The notes beneath the pieces are model-generated. The model saw only the letters and a list, made by a program, of their open reading frames with translations, searched no databases and was not told where the DNA came from. Source: an uncultured Pelagibacteraceae bacterium (lineage in GTDB: Bacteria > Pseudomonadota > Alphaproteobacteria > Pelagibacterales > Pelagibacteraceae). Taken from it: 64,000 nucleotides of DNA. The stretch lies in the NCBI GenBank assembly GCA_902609915.1, contig CACLTO010000004.1, positions 1-64,000 on the forward strand. Direction: 5' to 3'. Below are positions 33,357 to 42,480 of this stretch, in pieces. Each line of letters begins with the position of its first letter. The stretch's first letter is position 1. The position numbers and the translations under genes were made by a program.

Positions 33357-35048
33357 ATGAAACAAAAGTATATCATTAATATTTTTATATTACTCATATT
33401 AATAATTTCTTCATTTTTACTTTTGTATAAATTTAATAATCAAAATATTGTTGGTATTGATGAATTTAAATACATAGACTGGTCAGCAAATATTTTTTCA
33501 GAAAAAGCAATTCTGAGTTATTTTAGACCTGTATTTTATATTGTTTCAAATTTTTCAACAAATCTATTTGGATTTTCTTTAAATACTTTAAAATTACCTA
33601 ATATTGCGTTTTTTTTATTTAGCGCTTTATTAATAATTAATATTAGTAAGAAGTATTTTCAAAATGAATATTTTTTATTTATTCCTTTAATTTTTTTTAT
33701 ATTTAACCCAACGATTTTAAAAGAACATACCGTTTTAAGCCCATTTTCAATTTCAAATTTCTTTATTCTTCTTAATGTTTTTTTAATCTTCAAAATTATT
33801 GAGAACAATAAACAAAAAAAATTATTTTTCATATTAGGGGTTGTAAATATATTGGGAAGTTTTTGTAGAGAAGAATTAATTTTTATTTGCCTATTAAATA
33901 TTTTTTTCTTACTAATTTCTAATAATATAAAATATCTAATCAGATATTACTTTTTAGGTTTAATTTTGACAATTATACCTTTTTTAATTTTATTTTCAGA
34001 ATTTATAGAAATTAAAAAAATAATAAGTATAGCTTTAAATGTTGTTGATAAAGAAATTAGTAGTCCAATTAGAAATACTTATTATAAAATTGATAATCAG
34101 GAATACCTGAATTTTTTATTTATTTTACCACAGAATTTAAATAGATTGTTTTCTGAATTTTTTCTTATTAAAGAATTATTTATATTTATATTACTATTTT
34201 ACATCTACTTAATTTTTTTTAAAAAAGAGAATACAAGTTTAAAAACAAAGTATCTATTAATCTTAACTATCTCATACTTAATTTTTTATTTTTATATAAG
34301 AGTTGGTAGTAAATTATTCATATTTTATGAATTTTTTTTCATAACTCTTTTAATAAATAAGTTAGAAGAATTTAGGATTAAAAAATTTCTAAATAATTTT
34401 AAAATTTTTGTTATTTTTTTATTCATATCATTTATGCAAATTTATTATAACTTTAAAAATAATGAATATTCAAACTTAATAAGTGTAAATAAAATTTTAT
34501 ATGATGAAATAATTAAAGAATATCAAGCTAATGATAAAATTTTTATTTCACCAACCTCAAATTCATTAATTCATTCACCTTTAAAATATTTTAACAGTGA
34601 GCCGAGTGAAAACTTTTCTTTAACATCTAAAATTTTTTTTGGAAAAAATGCCTTACTAATTAATGATATTTTAAATTCAAATAATGTTAATAAAGAATAC
34701 CTTAAAAACTTTATAAAAAAATCAAATATAAAATTTTTTATTTTTGAAGTTCATACAAAAAATTCAAATCAAATTTTGAAAAGAGAAAATGAAAAAAAAT
34801 TTTTAAATATTCTAAATATTAGTTTGAGTGATAAAAATGAATATTTTAAATATGATATGTCCGAATATACGTATCTTAAAAAATACGGTGCTGATTTAAA
34901 TGACTATTTTTTGGTTAATCATAAAACTTTTAACAAATTGTTACTTTCCAAACTACAAATTAAACAAATATTTTTATTTAAAGATGATAAGTTAAAACGA
35001 TTAAATGAATATAAAGAGGAACCTGGGATTTATTTGTTTTTTTTATGA
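33357..35048 (+). CDS. Multi-membrane-span protein, GT39/ArnT-like glycosyltransferase candidate
   Basis: A 563-residue protein with about 10-11 hydrophobic helices in the first 370 residues and a soluble C-terminal domain. The first extracytoplasmic loop contains IVGIDEFKYIDWS, with the acidic pair typical of GT-C enzymes. It is followed by RPVFYIVSNFSTNLFG and later FCREELIFI, which fit the PMT/ArnT-like (GT39/GT83) layout. Such enzymes transfer a sugar from a polyprenyl-phosphate donor outside the membrane. It is divergent from the glycan patch with 182 bp between, and its 3' end overlaps xsc by 6 bp. Family placement is by architecture only. Confidence 0.6.
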   Translation: MKQKYIINIFILLILIISSFLLLYKFNNQNIVGIDEFKYIDWSANIFSEKAILSYFRPVFYIVSNFSTNLFGFSLNTLKLPNIAFFLFSALLIINISKKYFQNEYFLFIPLIFFIFNPTILKEHTVLSPFSISNFFILLNVFLIFKIIENNKQKKLFFILGVVNILGSFCREELIFICLLNIFFLLISNNIKYLIRYYFLGLILTIIPFLILFSEFIEIKKIISIALNVVDKEISSPIRNTYYKIDNQEYLNFLFILPQNLNRLFSEFFLIKELFIFILLFYIYLIFFKKENTSLKTKYLLILTISYLIFYFYIRVGSKLFIFYEFFFITLLINKLEEFRIKKFLNNFKIFVIFLFISFMQIYYNFKNNEYSNLISVNKILYDEIIKEYQANDKIFISPTSNSLIHSPLKYFNSEPSENFSLTSKIFFGKNALLINDILNSNNVNKEYLKNFIKKSNIKFFIFEVHTKNSNQILKRENEKKFLNILNISLSDKNEYFKYDMSEYTYLKKYGADLNDYFLVNHKTFNKLLLSKLQIKQIFLFKDDKLKRLNEYKEEPGIYLFFL

Positions 35049-36833
35049 AATTAAAGAAGATTGTTTTTTCATATCTTCTTTTTTAATACCAGCTACTCTA
35101 ACTGGTTTTTTCATGGCGTCTCTTCTAAATGGTTCTCCAAGTTCTTGGTTTAAGATCACCTCAATAAAGGTAGTAATTCCTTTTTTTTGATCCTCACAAG
35201 ATTGCTTTATAGCATCAGTAGTTTCATCCATTGTATTTACTTTTACACCTTTTAATCCACATGCATCTGCTACTTTAGCATAACTTAGTTCTGGATCTAA
35301 TTCAGTTCCGATGAAATTATTATCAAACCACAGTGTAGTGTTTCTTTTTTCTGCTCCCCATTGATAGTTTCTGAAAATCACCATGGTAATTGCAGGCCAC
35401 TCTTCTCTAGCACAAGAGCTCATCTCATTCATACTAATTCCAAAAGCACCATCTCCTGCAAAGCCTATAACCGGTGTGTTAGGACATCCAATTTTAGCAC
35501 CTAAGATCGATGGGAAACCATATCCGCAAGGTCCAAATAAACCAGGAGCTAAATACTTTCTTGGCTTCTCAAATGTTGGGTAAGCATTTCCAATCGCACA
35601 ATTATTTCCAATATCACTTGAAATTATGACATCTTCTGGCATTCCTGCTTGTATAGCTCGCCATGCTTGTCTCGGGGACATTCTGTCTTTATCTCTTTGT
35701 CTAGCCTCTTTGTTCCAAACAGTCCCCTCATCGTCATCTTCATGATCTAAACTTGATAATTTTTGTAACCAAGCAGATTTCGTTTGATGAATTAAATCTT
35801 TTCTTTTTTTTCTATCTATGTCTCCTGCATTAGTAGCTAATTTATCAAAAATTTGTTGAGCAACTAATTTAGCATCGCCACTTATTCCTACAGTAACTTT
35901 CTTAGTTAGACCAATTCTGTCTGGATTAATATCAACCTGAATTATGTTAGCGTTCTTTGGCCAGTAATCTATCCCATAACCTGGTAAAGTTGAAAAGGGA
36001 TTTAATCTAGTTCCTAAAGCTAAAACTACATCTGCTTTGGAAATTAATTCCATTGCAGCTTTTGATCCGTTATATCCTAAAGGTCCAACTGCTAAAGGGT
36101 GACTTCCTGGAAAACTATCATTGTGCTGGTACCCTGAACAAACAGGTGAGTCTAATTTCTCAGCAAGATTTTTTGTTTCCTCAATGGCACCACCAATTAC
36201 TACTCCTGCTCCAGACAAGATAACTGGAAATTTTGCTTTTGATAAAAGATTAGCTGCTTTTGTAATTGCTTCTGATCCACCACCTTGTCTCTCTAATCTT
36301 ACAATTGGTGGAAGTTCAATATCAATAATTTGAGTCCAATAATCTCTTGGAACGTTTATTTGAGCTGGTGCAGATCCTCTAATAGCTTTTTCTATAACTC
36401 TGTTAAGAACTTCTGCCATTCTTGAAGGATCTCTTACTTCTTCCTGATAACAAACCATATCTTTAAATAAATTCATTTGTTCAACTTCTTGGAAACCACC
36501 TTGTCCCATAGTTTTGTTTGCAGCCTGAGGTGTAACTAATAATAACGGAGTGTGATTCCAATAAGCTGTTTTAATTGGTGTTACCAAACCTGTAATACCA
36601 GGTCCATTTTGTGCAATGACCATAGACATTTTCCCTGTTGATCTTGTATAACCATCTGCAATTAATCCACCGTTCGTTTCATGAGCAACGTCCCAAAAAG
36701 TTATACCTGCATCAGGAAAAATATCTGAGATTGGCATAAATGCTGATCCAATAATTCCAAAAGCATGCTCAATCCCATGCATTTGTAAAACTTTAACAAA
36801 AGCTTCCTCAGTTGTCATTTTCGTCATTGCCAA
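35043..36833 (-). CDS. xsc: Sulfoacetaldehyde acetyltransferase (Xsc)
   Basis: A 596-residue thiamine-diphosphate enzyme. The N-terminal domain has the catalytic Glu52 (HETNGG). The C-terminal TPP-binding motif is GFAGDGAFGISMNEMSS, with GDG and the downstream Asn. The overall sequence matches Xsc rather than acetolactate synthase, for example AFGIIGSAFMPISDIFPDAGI at the N terminus. It converts sulfoacetaldehyde plus phosphate to acetyl phosphate and sulfite, the desulfonating step of taurine and isethionate breakdown. It is divergent from suyAB, and sulfite-export candidates lie close by. No taurine-pyruvate aminotransferase, taurine dehydrogenase or pta gene is in the window. Confidence 0.93.
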   Translation of the reverse strand: MAMTKMTTEEAFVKVLQMHGIEHAFGIIGSAFMPISDIFPDAGITFWDVAHETNGGLIADGYTRSTGKMSMVIAQNGPGITGLVTPIKTAYWNHTPLLLVTPQAANKTMGQGGFQEVEQMNLFKDMVCYQEEVRDPSRMAEVLNRVIEKAIRGSAPAQINVPRDYWTQIIDIELPPIVRLERQGGGSEAITKAANLLSKAKFPVILSGAGVVIGGAIEETKNLAEKLDSPVCSGYQHNDSFPGSHPLAVGPLGYNGSKAAMELISKADVVLALGTRLNPFSTLPGYGIDYWPKNANIIQVDINPDRIGLTKKVTVGISGDAKLVAQQIFDKLATNAGDIDRKKRKDLIHQTKSAWLQKLSSLDHEDDDEGTVWNKEARQRDKDRMSPRQAWRAIQAGMPEDVIISSDIGNNCAIGNAYPTFEKPRKYLAPGLFGPCGYGFPSILGAKIGCPNTPVIGFAGDGAFGISMNEMSSCAREEWPAITMVIFRNYQWGAEKRNTTLWFDNNFIGTELDPELSYAKVADACGLKGVKVNTMDETTDAIKQSCEDQKKGITTFIEVILNQELGEPFRRDAMKKPVRVAGIKKEDMKKQSSLIS

Positions 36834-36854
36834 ACCTTTCTTAATCAGCGTATT

Positions 36855-36905
36855 TTAATATATAAAATTTAATTGTTAATTTTTGCGATTAATATATAAG
36901 ATTTT
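36855..36905. repeat. Direct repeat in the xsc/suyA control region
   Basis: TTAATATATAAAATTT (36855-36870) is repeated as TTAATATATAAGATTTT (36889-36905), a 34-bp period, inside the 102-bp region between the divergent xsc and suyA start codons. The copies could be paired regulator sites or the -10 elements of two promoters. Confidence 0.35.
36873..36900 (+). promoter_or_regulatory. Candidate suyAB promoter
   Basis: TTGTTA (36873-36878), a 16-nt spacer and TATAAG (36895-36900) would start transcription near 36907, giving suyA a leader of about 29 nt. The -10 lies within the second copy of the direct repeat. Confidence 0.35.
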
Positions 36906-36935
36906 GGAAATTTCAAATAAACAATTCGACACGAT

Positions 36936-37220
36936 ATGACTACTGAAATTATAATTCACGATCAAAAAGATAACGTAGGTGTTGTAGTTATTGAAAAAAT
37001 TACCCCAAATCAAGAATGTTCCTGCTGGATTATGGAGAATGATAGCTCAACTAGCATTCAATCAAAAGATGAAATTCCTTTAGGACATAAAATAGCAATG
37101 AATGACCTAAATGAGGGTGATACGATTCTTAAATACGGACACGATATTGGAAAAGTTATCAAATCTATCAAAAAAGGTGAACATGTTCATGTTCATAACG
37201 TAAAAACAAAAAAGTGGTAA
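36936..37220 (+). CDS. suyA: (2R)-3-sulfolactate sulfo-lyase, small subunit (SuyA, SAF domain)
   Basis: A 94-residue SAF-domain protein of the UxaA N-terminal type, with DNVGVVVIEKI, IPLGHKIAMNDLNEGD and KYGHDIGKV. In sulfo-lyase and altronate dehydratase the small SAF subunit pairs with a large UxaA C-terminal-like subunit, exactly as encoded here with a 3-bp gap to the next gene. Together they cleave sulfolactate to pyruvate and sulfite. On its own the domain could equally belong to altronate or galactarate dehydratase; the identity of the partner and the neighbouring xsc decide for SuyA. Confidence 0.87.
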   Translation: MTTEIIIHDQKDNVGVVVIEKITPNQECSCWIMENDSSTSIQSKDEIPLGHKIAMNDLNEGDTILKYGHDIGKVIKSIKKGEHVHVHNVKTKKW

Positions 37221-37223
37221 TTA

Positions 37224-38390
37224 ATGGAAATTCCAAAAAGTTTTTTAGGCTATAAAAGAGAAAATGGAAGAGCTGGAACAAGAAATCATGTAATTATTCT
37301 TCCGGTTGATGATATCTCAAATGCCTGTGCTGAAGCAGTTTCAAATAATATAAAAGGTACAATTGCTCTACCCCATTCCTATGGAAGACTACAATTTGGT
37401 GCAGATTTAGAATTACATTTTAGAACAATGATTGGAACTGGAAGTAACCCAAATGTTGCAGCGGTTATTGTAATTGGCATTGAGCCAAAGTGGACGAAAA
37501 AAATTGTTGATGGAATTTCAAAAACTGGAAAACCAGTTGAAGGATTTCATATTGAACGAACAGGAGATATTGGAACAGTAATGAAAGCTTCTAAGAAAGC
37601 CCAAGAATTTGTTATGTGGGCTTCTGAAAAACAAAGAGAAGAATGTCCAATAAGTGATTTATGGATTTCAGTTAAATGTGGTGAGTCTGATACCACATCA
37701 GGTTTGGCATCTAATCCAACAGTTGGAAATTTAATGGATAAACTGGAACCACTGGGTGTTCACTTGTGTTTTGGTGAGACATCAGAGCTTACAGGGGCAG
37801 AAAAAGTTTGCGCAACAAGAGGAGCTACACAAGAAGCTTCAGATAAATTTATGAAAACCTGGAGTGCATATAATGATTTTATTTTAAAAGAGGCAACAGA
37901 CGATCTTTCTGAAAGTCAACCAACAGCAGGCAACATTGCCGGTGGTTTGACAACTATTGAGGAAAAAGCATTTGGAAACTTTCAAAAAATTGGAAATTGT
38001 AAATTTGTAGATGTCCTTGAACCAGCAGAAGAACCTAAAAAAGGTAAAGGTTTATATTTTATGGATACTTCTTCAGCAGCAGCTGAATGTGTAACACTCC
38101 AAGCTGCAGCGGGATTTAACATTCATTTATTTCCAACTGGTCAAGGTAATATTGTGGGAAATCCAATAGAGCCTGTTGTTAAGTTAACAGCTAATCCATT
38201 AACTGCAAAAAGTATGAGTGAACATGTAGATTGTGATGTTTCAAAAATTCTTTCAAGAGAAATGAATTTATCAGAAGCAGGAGATAAACTTATTGAAACA
38301 ACTCTAAGAGTTGCTAATGGAAGATTAACCTGTGCAGAAGCTTTAGGTCATAAAGAATTTGTTATGACCAAACTTTATAGAAGTGCATAA
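37224..38390 (+). CDS. suyB: (2R)-3-sulfolactate sulfo-lyase, large subunit (SuyB)
   Basis: A 388-residue UxaA C-terminal-family protein. It starts with [22 protein letters not shown], has the conserved [15 protein letters not shown] segment near 151-165 and a C-terminal [15 protein letters not shown]. The FLGYKR...GTRN opening and KCGESD cysteine site are shared with altronate and galactarate dehydratases, and the length fits SuyB. With SuyA it releases sulfite from sulfolactate, yielding pyruvate. The YeiH-family exporter gene follows 14 bp later, in keeping with sulfite disposal. Confidence 0.88.
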   Translation: MEIPKSFLGYKRENGRAGTRNHVIILPVDDISNACAEAVSNNIKGTIALPHSYGRLQFGADLELHFRTMIGTGSNPNVAAVIVIGIEPKWTKKIVDGISKTGKPVEGFHIERTGDIGTVMKASKKAQEFVMWASEKQREECPISDLWISVKCGESDTTSGLASNPTVGNLMDKLEPLGVHLCFGETSELTGAEKVCATRGATQEASDKFMKTWSAYNDFILKEATDDLSESQPTAGNIAGGLTTIEEKAFGNFQKIGNCKFVDVLEPAEEPKKGKGLYFMDTSSAAAECVTLQAAAGFNIHLFPTGQGNIVGNPIEPVVKLTANPLTAKSMSEHVDCDVSKILSREMNLSEAGDKLIETTLRVANGRLTCAEALGHKEFVMTKLYRSA

Positions 38391-38404
38391 TTATTTTATT
38401 TAAG

Positions 38405-39478
38405 ATGGAATACAATAAATATTTGGTTGTAGTACCAGGTATAATACTTGCATTTATTCTTTACTCTCTTTCTCAAGGTTTTAATAACATAATTGGAATT
38501 GAGCTTTTGGGATACAGCAAAAGTCCTATATCTACAGCAATGATAGCAATTTTGTTAGGAATTTTTTTTGGTAATTTTTTTAAAATTCGGGAAAGTTTTC
38601 AAAGAGGTTTGGATTTTAGTAGAGACTATATATTGAAACTTGGAATTATTTGTTTAGGTATACAGTTAAAACCTTTTGAATTTTTGAATTTTGGAAAAAT
38701 AGCAATTCCGTTAATATTAATCTGTATAATAAGTGTCCTAATCGTTATTAAATTATTAATTAAAAAACTTAAAATACCAACTAGAATGGCTTACCTAATA
38801 TCAATAGGTAGTACCGTTTGTGGAACTACTGCAATAATGGCAACGGCGCCAGTGATAAAAGCAAATAAAAGCGAAGTATCTTATGCAATTGCAAATATTA
38901 CTTTATTCGGAATATTATCAATGTTGTTATATCCATACTTTTCAAATTTTTATTTTAATGGAAACTCCTTATTTGTAGGTCTTTTTTTGGGAACTGCTAT
39001 ACATGAAACCTCTCAGGTTGCAGCAGCTGGTCTCATTTATGACCAACAATTTAATAGTCCTGAAACACTAAACATTGCAACAGTCACAAAACTTATAAGA
39101 AACACTTTCCTAATAATAATGATTCCACTGTTTGCTTTTCTTTACAACAGAGGTAAAACAAAAGATAAAAATTATTCCATTTTGAGCATATTTCCTTATT
39201 TTATTTTAGGTTTTATTGGAATGATAATTTTTCGAAATATTGGAGATCATTTTTTTTCAACTGCTACTAATTATAATTGGATTGAGGTGATAAATTTTAT
39301 TAAAGCTAGTTCTAAGATTTTTTTAACAATGGCTATGGCAGCAATAGGCTTATCAACAAATTTGAAAGATATTAAAAATATGGGACACAAGCCATTTGTT
39401 GTTGGATTTGTATCAATGTTAACTGTAGGGATTGTTAGCATCCTTACAATTGAAACATATTTAAGATTATTTACTTAG
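38405..39478 (+). CDS. YeiH family putative sulfate/sulfite exporter
   Basis: A 357-residue membrane protein with about 10 helices of the YeiH/PSE family. It shows AILLGIFFGN near 50-60, IGSTVCGTTAIMATAPVIKA (about 134-153), LFLGTAIHETSQVAAAG (about 195-211), and FLTMAMAAIGLSTNLKDIKN at the C-terminal end. The family is proposed to export sulfate or sulfite in sulfonate degraders. It lies in the same transcript as suyAB. Its 3' end overlaps the convergent TauE/SafE-like gene by 8 bp, so two different candidate sulfur-anion exporters face each other. Confidence 0.83.
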   Translation: MEYNKYLVVVPGIILAFILYSLSQGFNNIIGIELLGYSKSPISTAMIAILLGIFFGNFFKIRESFQRGLDFSRDYILKLGIICLGIQLKPFEFLNFGKIAIPLILICIISVLIVIKLLIKKLKIPTRMAYLISIGSTVCGTTAIMATAPVIKANKSEVSYAIANITLFGILSMLLYPYFSNFYFNGNSLFVGLFLGTAIHETSQVAAAGLIYDQQFNSPETLNIATVTKLIRNTFLIIMIPLFAFLYNRGKTKDKNYSILSIFPYFILGFIGMIIFRNIGDHFFSTATNYNWIEVINFIKASSKIFLTMAMAAIGLSTNLKDIKNMGHKPFVVGFVSMLTVGIVSILTIETYLRLFT

Positions 39479-40565
39479 ATTGCTTTACCACTTTAGTAAA
39501 ATATTTTTCTCTGAACTTTGAAATTGATCTTCTAATAAATGCAGCTGCAATTCCCAATATAACTGCAAATAAAATTGAAAATAATCCATAGAAAAACGGC
39601 ATATCTTCTGAAAACTCTTTAATAAATTTTGAAAAAAAATTAAAATCTGCCGATTCTGCAGATTTGACTCCTTTCTCAATATTTTCAGCAAAAAAAGTAT
39701 CGTAGGCTATAACGATCCCAACGATTAACAATAAAATTGCTAATAAAGCTTTTAATCCTGAGCTGTCAATTTGCTCTCCAAGTTTTTGTCCTATTTGGAC
39801 ACCTATTATCGAACCTATTACTAACATTAAAACAAGCATTAGATCTATAGAGCCATAATTGATTGAGTGAAGAAATGTTACTATCACACTAACAAAAATA
39901 GTTACAAATAAAGAAGTTCCTGGAACTAGTTTTGTAGGCATTTTAATAATATAAATCATAGCTGGAACTAATATAAAAGCCCCACCTATGCCCATTATGG
40001 CTGCTATAAAGCCAACAACTAATCCGATTATTATAGGAGTAAATATACTTTCATATAATTTTGATTTAGGAAATCTCATCCTAAAAGGAAGTCCATGTAT
40101 CCAATAATGAACATGTAATTTTTTTCTCTCAACAATATTTTTTTTTGCCTTATCAATTTCACCAAGACTTTCAACCAACATTAATGTTCCAATTATTGCA
40201 AGTATATACATATAAGCTAAAGAGATTACTGTATCGATTTTTCCAATATCTTTAAAATAAGTAAAAGTGAAAATACCTAAAGTTGTTCCTATAGATCCAC
40301 CAATAACAATCATGAAACCCATTTTATAATCTAAAGTATTCTTTAACCAATGAGTGGTGGATCCTGATACAGAAGTTGCTAATATATTATTAGCCTCATT
40401 AGCAACTGCATAAGCGGGTGGAACACCCATAAAAATTAAAAAAGGTGTCATTAAAAAACCGCCTCCTACTCCAAATAGACCAGAGAGCACTCCAACAATC
40501 GCACTTAATAAAAGAATTTCAATAGGGTTAATAAAAACTTCGGCTATTGGTAAAAATACATCCAT
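39471..40565 (-). CDS. TSUP (TauE/SafE) family anion exporter
   Basis: A 364-residue, about 8-9 helix protein. It has the two internally repeated TSUP motifs: GVLSGLFGVGGGFLMTPFLI near the N terminus and GFIAAIMGIGGAFILVPAMIY in the second half. A charged cytoplasmic loop separates them. Some TauE/SafE proteins export sulfite or sulfoacetate. Being next to xsc, suyAB and YeiH supports sulfite or sulfonate as substrate, though the family also handles other carboxylates. It is convergent with the YeiH gene. Confidence 0.85.
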   Translation of the reverse strand: MDVFLPIAEVFINPIEILLLSAIVGVLSGLFGVGGGFLMTPFLIFMGVPPAYAVANEANNILATSVSGSTTHWLKNTLDYKMGFMIVIGGSIGTTLGIFTFTYFKDIGKIDTVISLAYMYILAIIGTLMLVESLGEIDKAKKNIVERKKLHVHYWIHGLPFRMRFPKSKLYESIFTPIIIGLVVGFIAAIMGIGGAFILVPAMIYIIKMPTKLVPGTSLFVTIFVSVIVTFLHSINYGSIDLMLVLMLVIGSIIGVQIGQKLGEQIDSSGLKALLAILLLIVGIVIAYDTFFAENIEKGVKSAESADFNFFSKFIKEFSEDMPFFYGLFSILFAVILGIAAAFIRRSISKFREKYFTKVVKQSK

Positions 40566-40605
40566 AAATAATTAATTTATCACTGAATATTACTGTTATA
40601 TATTG

Positions 40606-40866
40606 ATGTCAATAAAGACAAATATATTTCAAATGAAAGCTTTTTTAGTTGCCATATTTATAAACATTTTAATTTTTAATACCGCTATTAGCGCTTCAGT
40701 TAACTGTATCAACGGAAAATGTGAATTTATCAATAGTTTTCATTATAAAACTGCAAGTACATTTTGTTTACAAACTTTAACATTTGAAGATGTTGAAACA
40801 GATTATTCTTTTTTTACAATTTTAAGAACTGGAGAACAGTGTCAAGTTTATAAATCAGAAAATTAA
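40606..40866 (+). CDS. Small exported protein with cysteines, unknown
   Basis: ATG 40606 gives 86 residues, and an in-frame TTG sits just before it. A hydrophobic signal segment (KAFLVAIFINILIFNTAISAS) follows, and MKAF at 40633 is an equally plausible start with a standard signal peptide. The mature part has four cysteines (VNCINGKCEF, TFCLQT, EQCQVY) that could form two disulfides. It stands alone between divergent tauE and the convergent coiled-coil gene. No family is recognised. Confidence 0.6.
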   Translation: MSIKTNIFQMKAFLVAIFINILIFNTAISASVNCINGKCEFINSFHYKTASTFCLQTLTFEDVETDYSFFTILRTGEQCQVYKSEN

Positions 40867-40870
40867 AAAA

Positions 40871-41740
40871 TTATTTAAAAATTTCGTTAATCTCTTTATC
40901 TAAATTATTAGTCTCAGATCTAATATCTTCACTATCTAAATTAGCCTTTGATATATCGCTTAATACTTTTGAATTTATATTGTCTACTTTTACCTTATCC
41001 TTCACAAACGGAGTACCAACAATATTAGTTTTCGTTAAAGAATTGTTTAATTCATGAATTTGTTGGAAAATTTCATTTTTTTCTTGATCAACAGAATTAA
41101 AATTATTTTTGATAATTTCATATTTTTTTTTAATACTCATAACTTCACTCGATAATCTTGTATTATCTTCTTGGTAAAATTTAATTTGATCAGATAGTTC
41201 TAAAATTTGAGATTTAATCTTTAGTGTTTCGGATTGTTCTTTTTTTAAAATTTCAATATCATTTTGTAAATTTTTGTTATGTTTAATAAATCGGGTAATT
41301 GTATCTTTTAGCTCAGTATTATTGGTAATGAGTTTTTCATTGTAATCAGATACAATTTTTAACTTATTATCAAGATTATTCATGTCAGATTTTAAGTTTT
41401 CATTATTTTGCTTATGCTTTTCTATCAATAGTTTTTGGTTATTTAAAATATCTGATTGTATTTTATTTCTATCGAAAAAGATTTTTTCATCTTTCAGTTT
41501 TTTTATTTGTAATTCCTGATTATTAATTTTTTTTGAAATTTCTGAAGTTTTTTCTTTTACACTATCCTCTATTGTTTGAGCACTTTTCTTAATTTCAGAA
41601 AATTCTTTATCTATTATATTTTGCTTATCATAAATTAAATCGTTTTTTTTATTTAAAGCTGCTTCTGCTTCCTCAATTAAATTTAATGTTTCACTTGGAA
41701 GATCATTACTTTTTGGAGTAGAATTCTTGCTATCACTCAT
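40871..41740 (-). CDS. Long coiled-coil protein, paralog of the protein at 42481
   Basis: A 289-residue, almost wholly helical protein with no membrane segment or signal. Heptad-like Leu/Ile spacing runs from about 20 to 240. The C-terminal half shares a block with the protein at 42481-43590: a TELKDTITRFI region, then IKFYQEDNTRLSSE, then an EKNEI..QIHELN region. The two are paralogs. It lies 22 bp after the zinc-ribbon coiled-coil gene in the same orientation. The role is unknown; a structural or scaffold function is possible. Confidence 0.65.
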   Translation of the reverse strand: MSDSKNSTPKSNDLPSETLNLIEEAEAALNKKNDLIYDKQNIIDKEFSEIKKSAQTIEDSVKEKTSEISKKINNQELQIKKLKDEKIFFDRNKIQSDILNNQKLLIEKHKQNNENLKSDMNNLDNKLKIVSDYNEKLITNNTELKDTITRFIKHNKNLQNDIEILKKEQSETLKIKSQILELSDQIKFYQEDNTRLSSEVMSIKKKYEIIKNNFNSVDQEKNEIFQQIHELNNSLTKTNIVGTPFVKDKVKVDNINSKVLSDISKANLDSEDIRSETNNLDKEINEIFK

Positions 41741-41762
41741 AAATCAAAAATTTTATACTTTT

Positions 41763-42404
41763 TTATTCGATAGAGCCTGGAGAAAAAAACCTAAATTTTT
41801 TTACTTTTTTTTCCTCATTTTTGTCATTTTTTTTAATTTCAGATTTATTGAAATTATCACGAAGGCTTACTACTTCGCTACTATTGACTTCGATTTTTTG
41901 CTGCTCTTGTATTACATTGTCATTATTTTCATTGCTATAGGAATTAATCCTTGTTTCTATGTAATTTGTTTTATCCTCTATATCTTTATTTTTTGACTCG
42001 ATATTTATTGAAGTTTTTCTAATTTCTTTCTTTATTTTGTTAACTTTGTTATCTAGCTCGGTCTCTTCTTTGGTTAGCTGTTCGGTTTGTTTTAAACGGT
42101 TTTCAAATGCACTAACTTTATCCTCTAATTCCTTTTGTTTATTTAATTCTTCTTTTTTTGTATTTAAATCATTTTCTAAATTAGATATTTTTTCTTGATG
42201 CTCTTTTTTCCTTAAATTAATTTTCATCTCTGTTTTTTCTAAATCACTTGTTAATTCTAGCAATCTACTTTCAAGATATTGAGTTCTGGTTTCATATATC
42301 CATTGTTCATTACAATGCTTACACTTAATTAATTTTCCCTCTAGCTCAGTACCTTCATTCATTATATAAAATTTTTGTTTACAACTTTTGCAATGGATCA
42401 TCAT
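41763..42404 (-). CDS. MJ0042-type zinc-ribbon protein with long coiled coil
   Basis: A 213-residue protein. Residues 5-31 form a zinc ribbon, CxxC (Cys5, Cys8) and CxxC (Cys28, Cys31), followed by the QW of MJ0042-type ribbons (EQWIYE). Residues 40-160 are coiled coil with repeated Glu/Lys heptads, and the C terminus is basic (KKVKKFRFFSPG). It sits between two paralogous coiled-coil genes, so the three probably work together. The function is unknown; ribbons of this type are often found in alphaproteobacterial regulatory or envelope-associated proteins. Confidence 0.7.
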   Translation of the reverse strand: MMIHCKSCKQKFYIMNEGTELEGKLIKCKHCNEQWIYETRTQYLESRLLELTSDLEKTEMKINLRKKEHQEKISNLENDLNTKKEELNKQKELEDKVSAFENRLKQTEQLTKEETELDNKVNKIKKEIRKTSINIESKNKDIEDKTNYIETRINSYSNENNDNVIQEQQKIEVNSSEVVSLRDNFNKSEIKKNDKNEEKKVKKFRFFSPGSIE

Positions 42405-42480
42405 ATTTATATTTAAATTTTAGCCTTATAAAATTAATGAGTCAATGATTACAATGATATGAAATAGTACTTGATATTGC

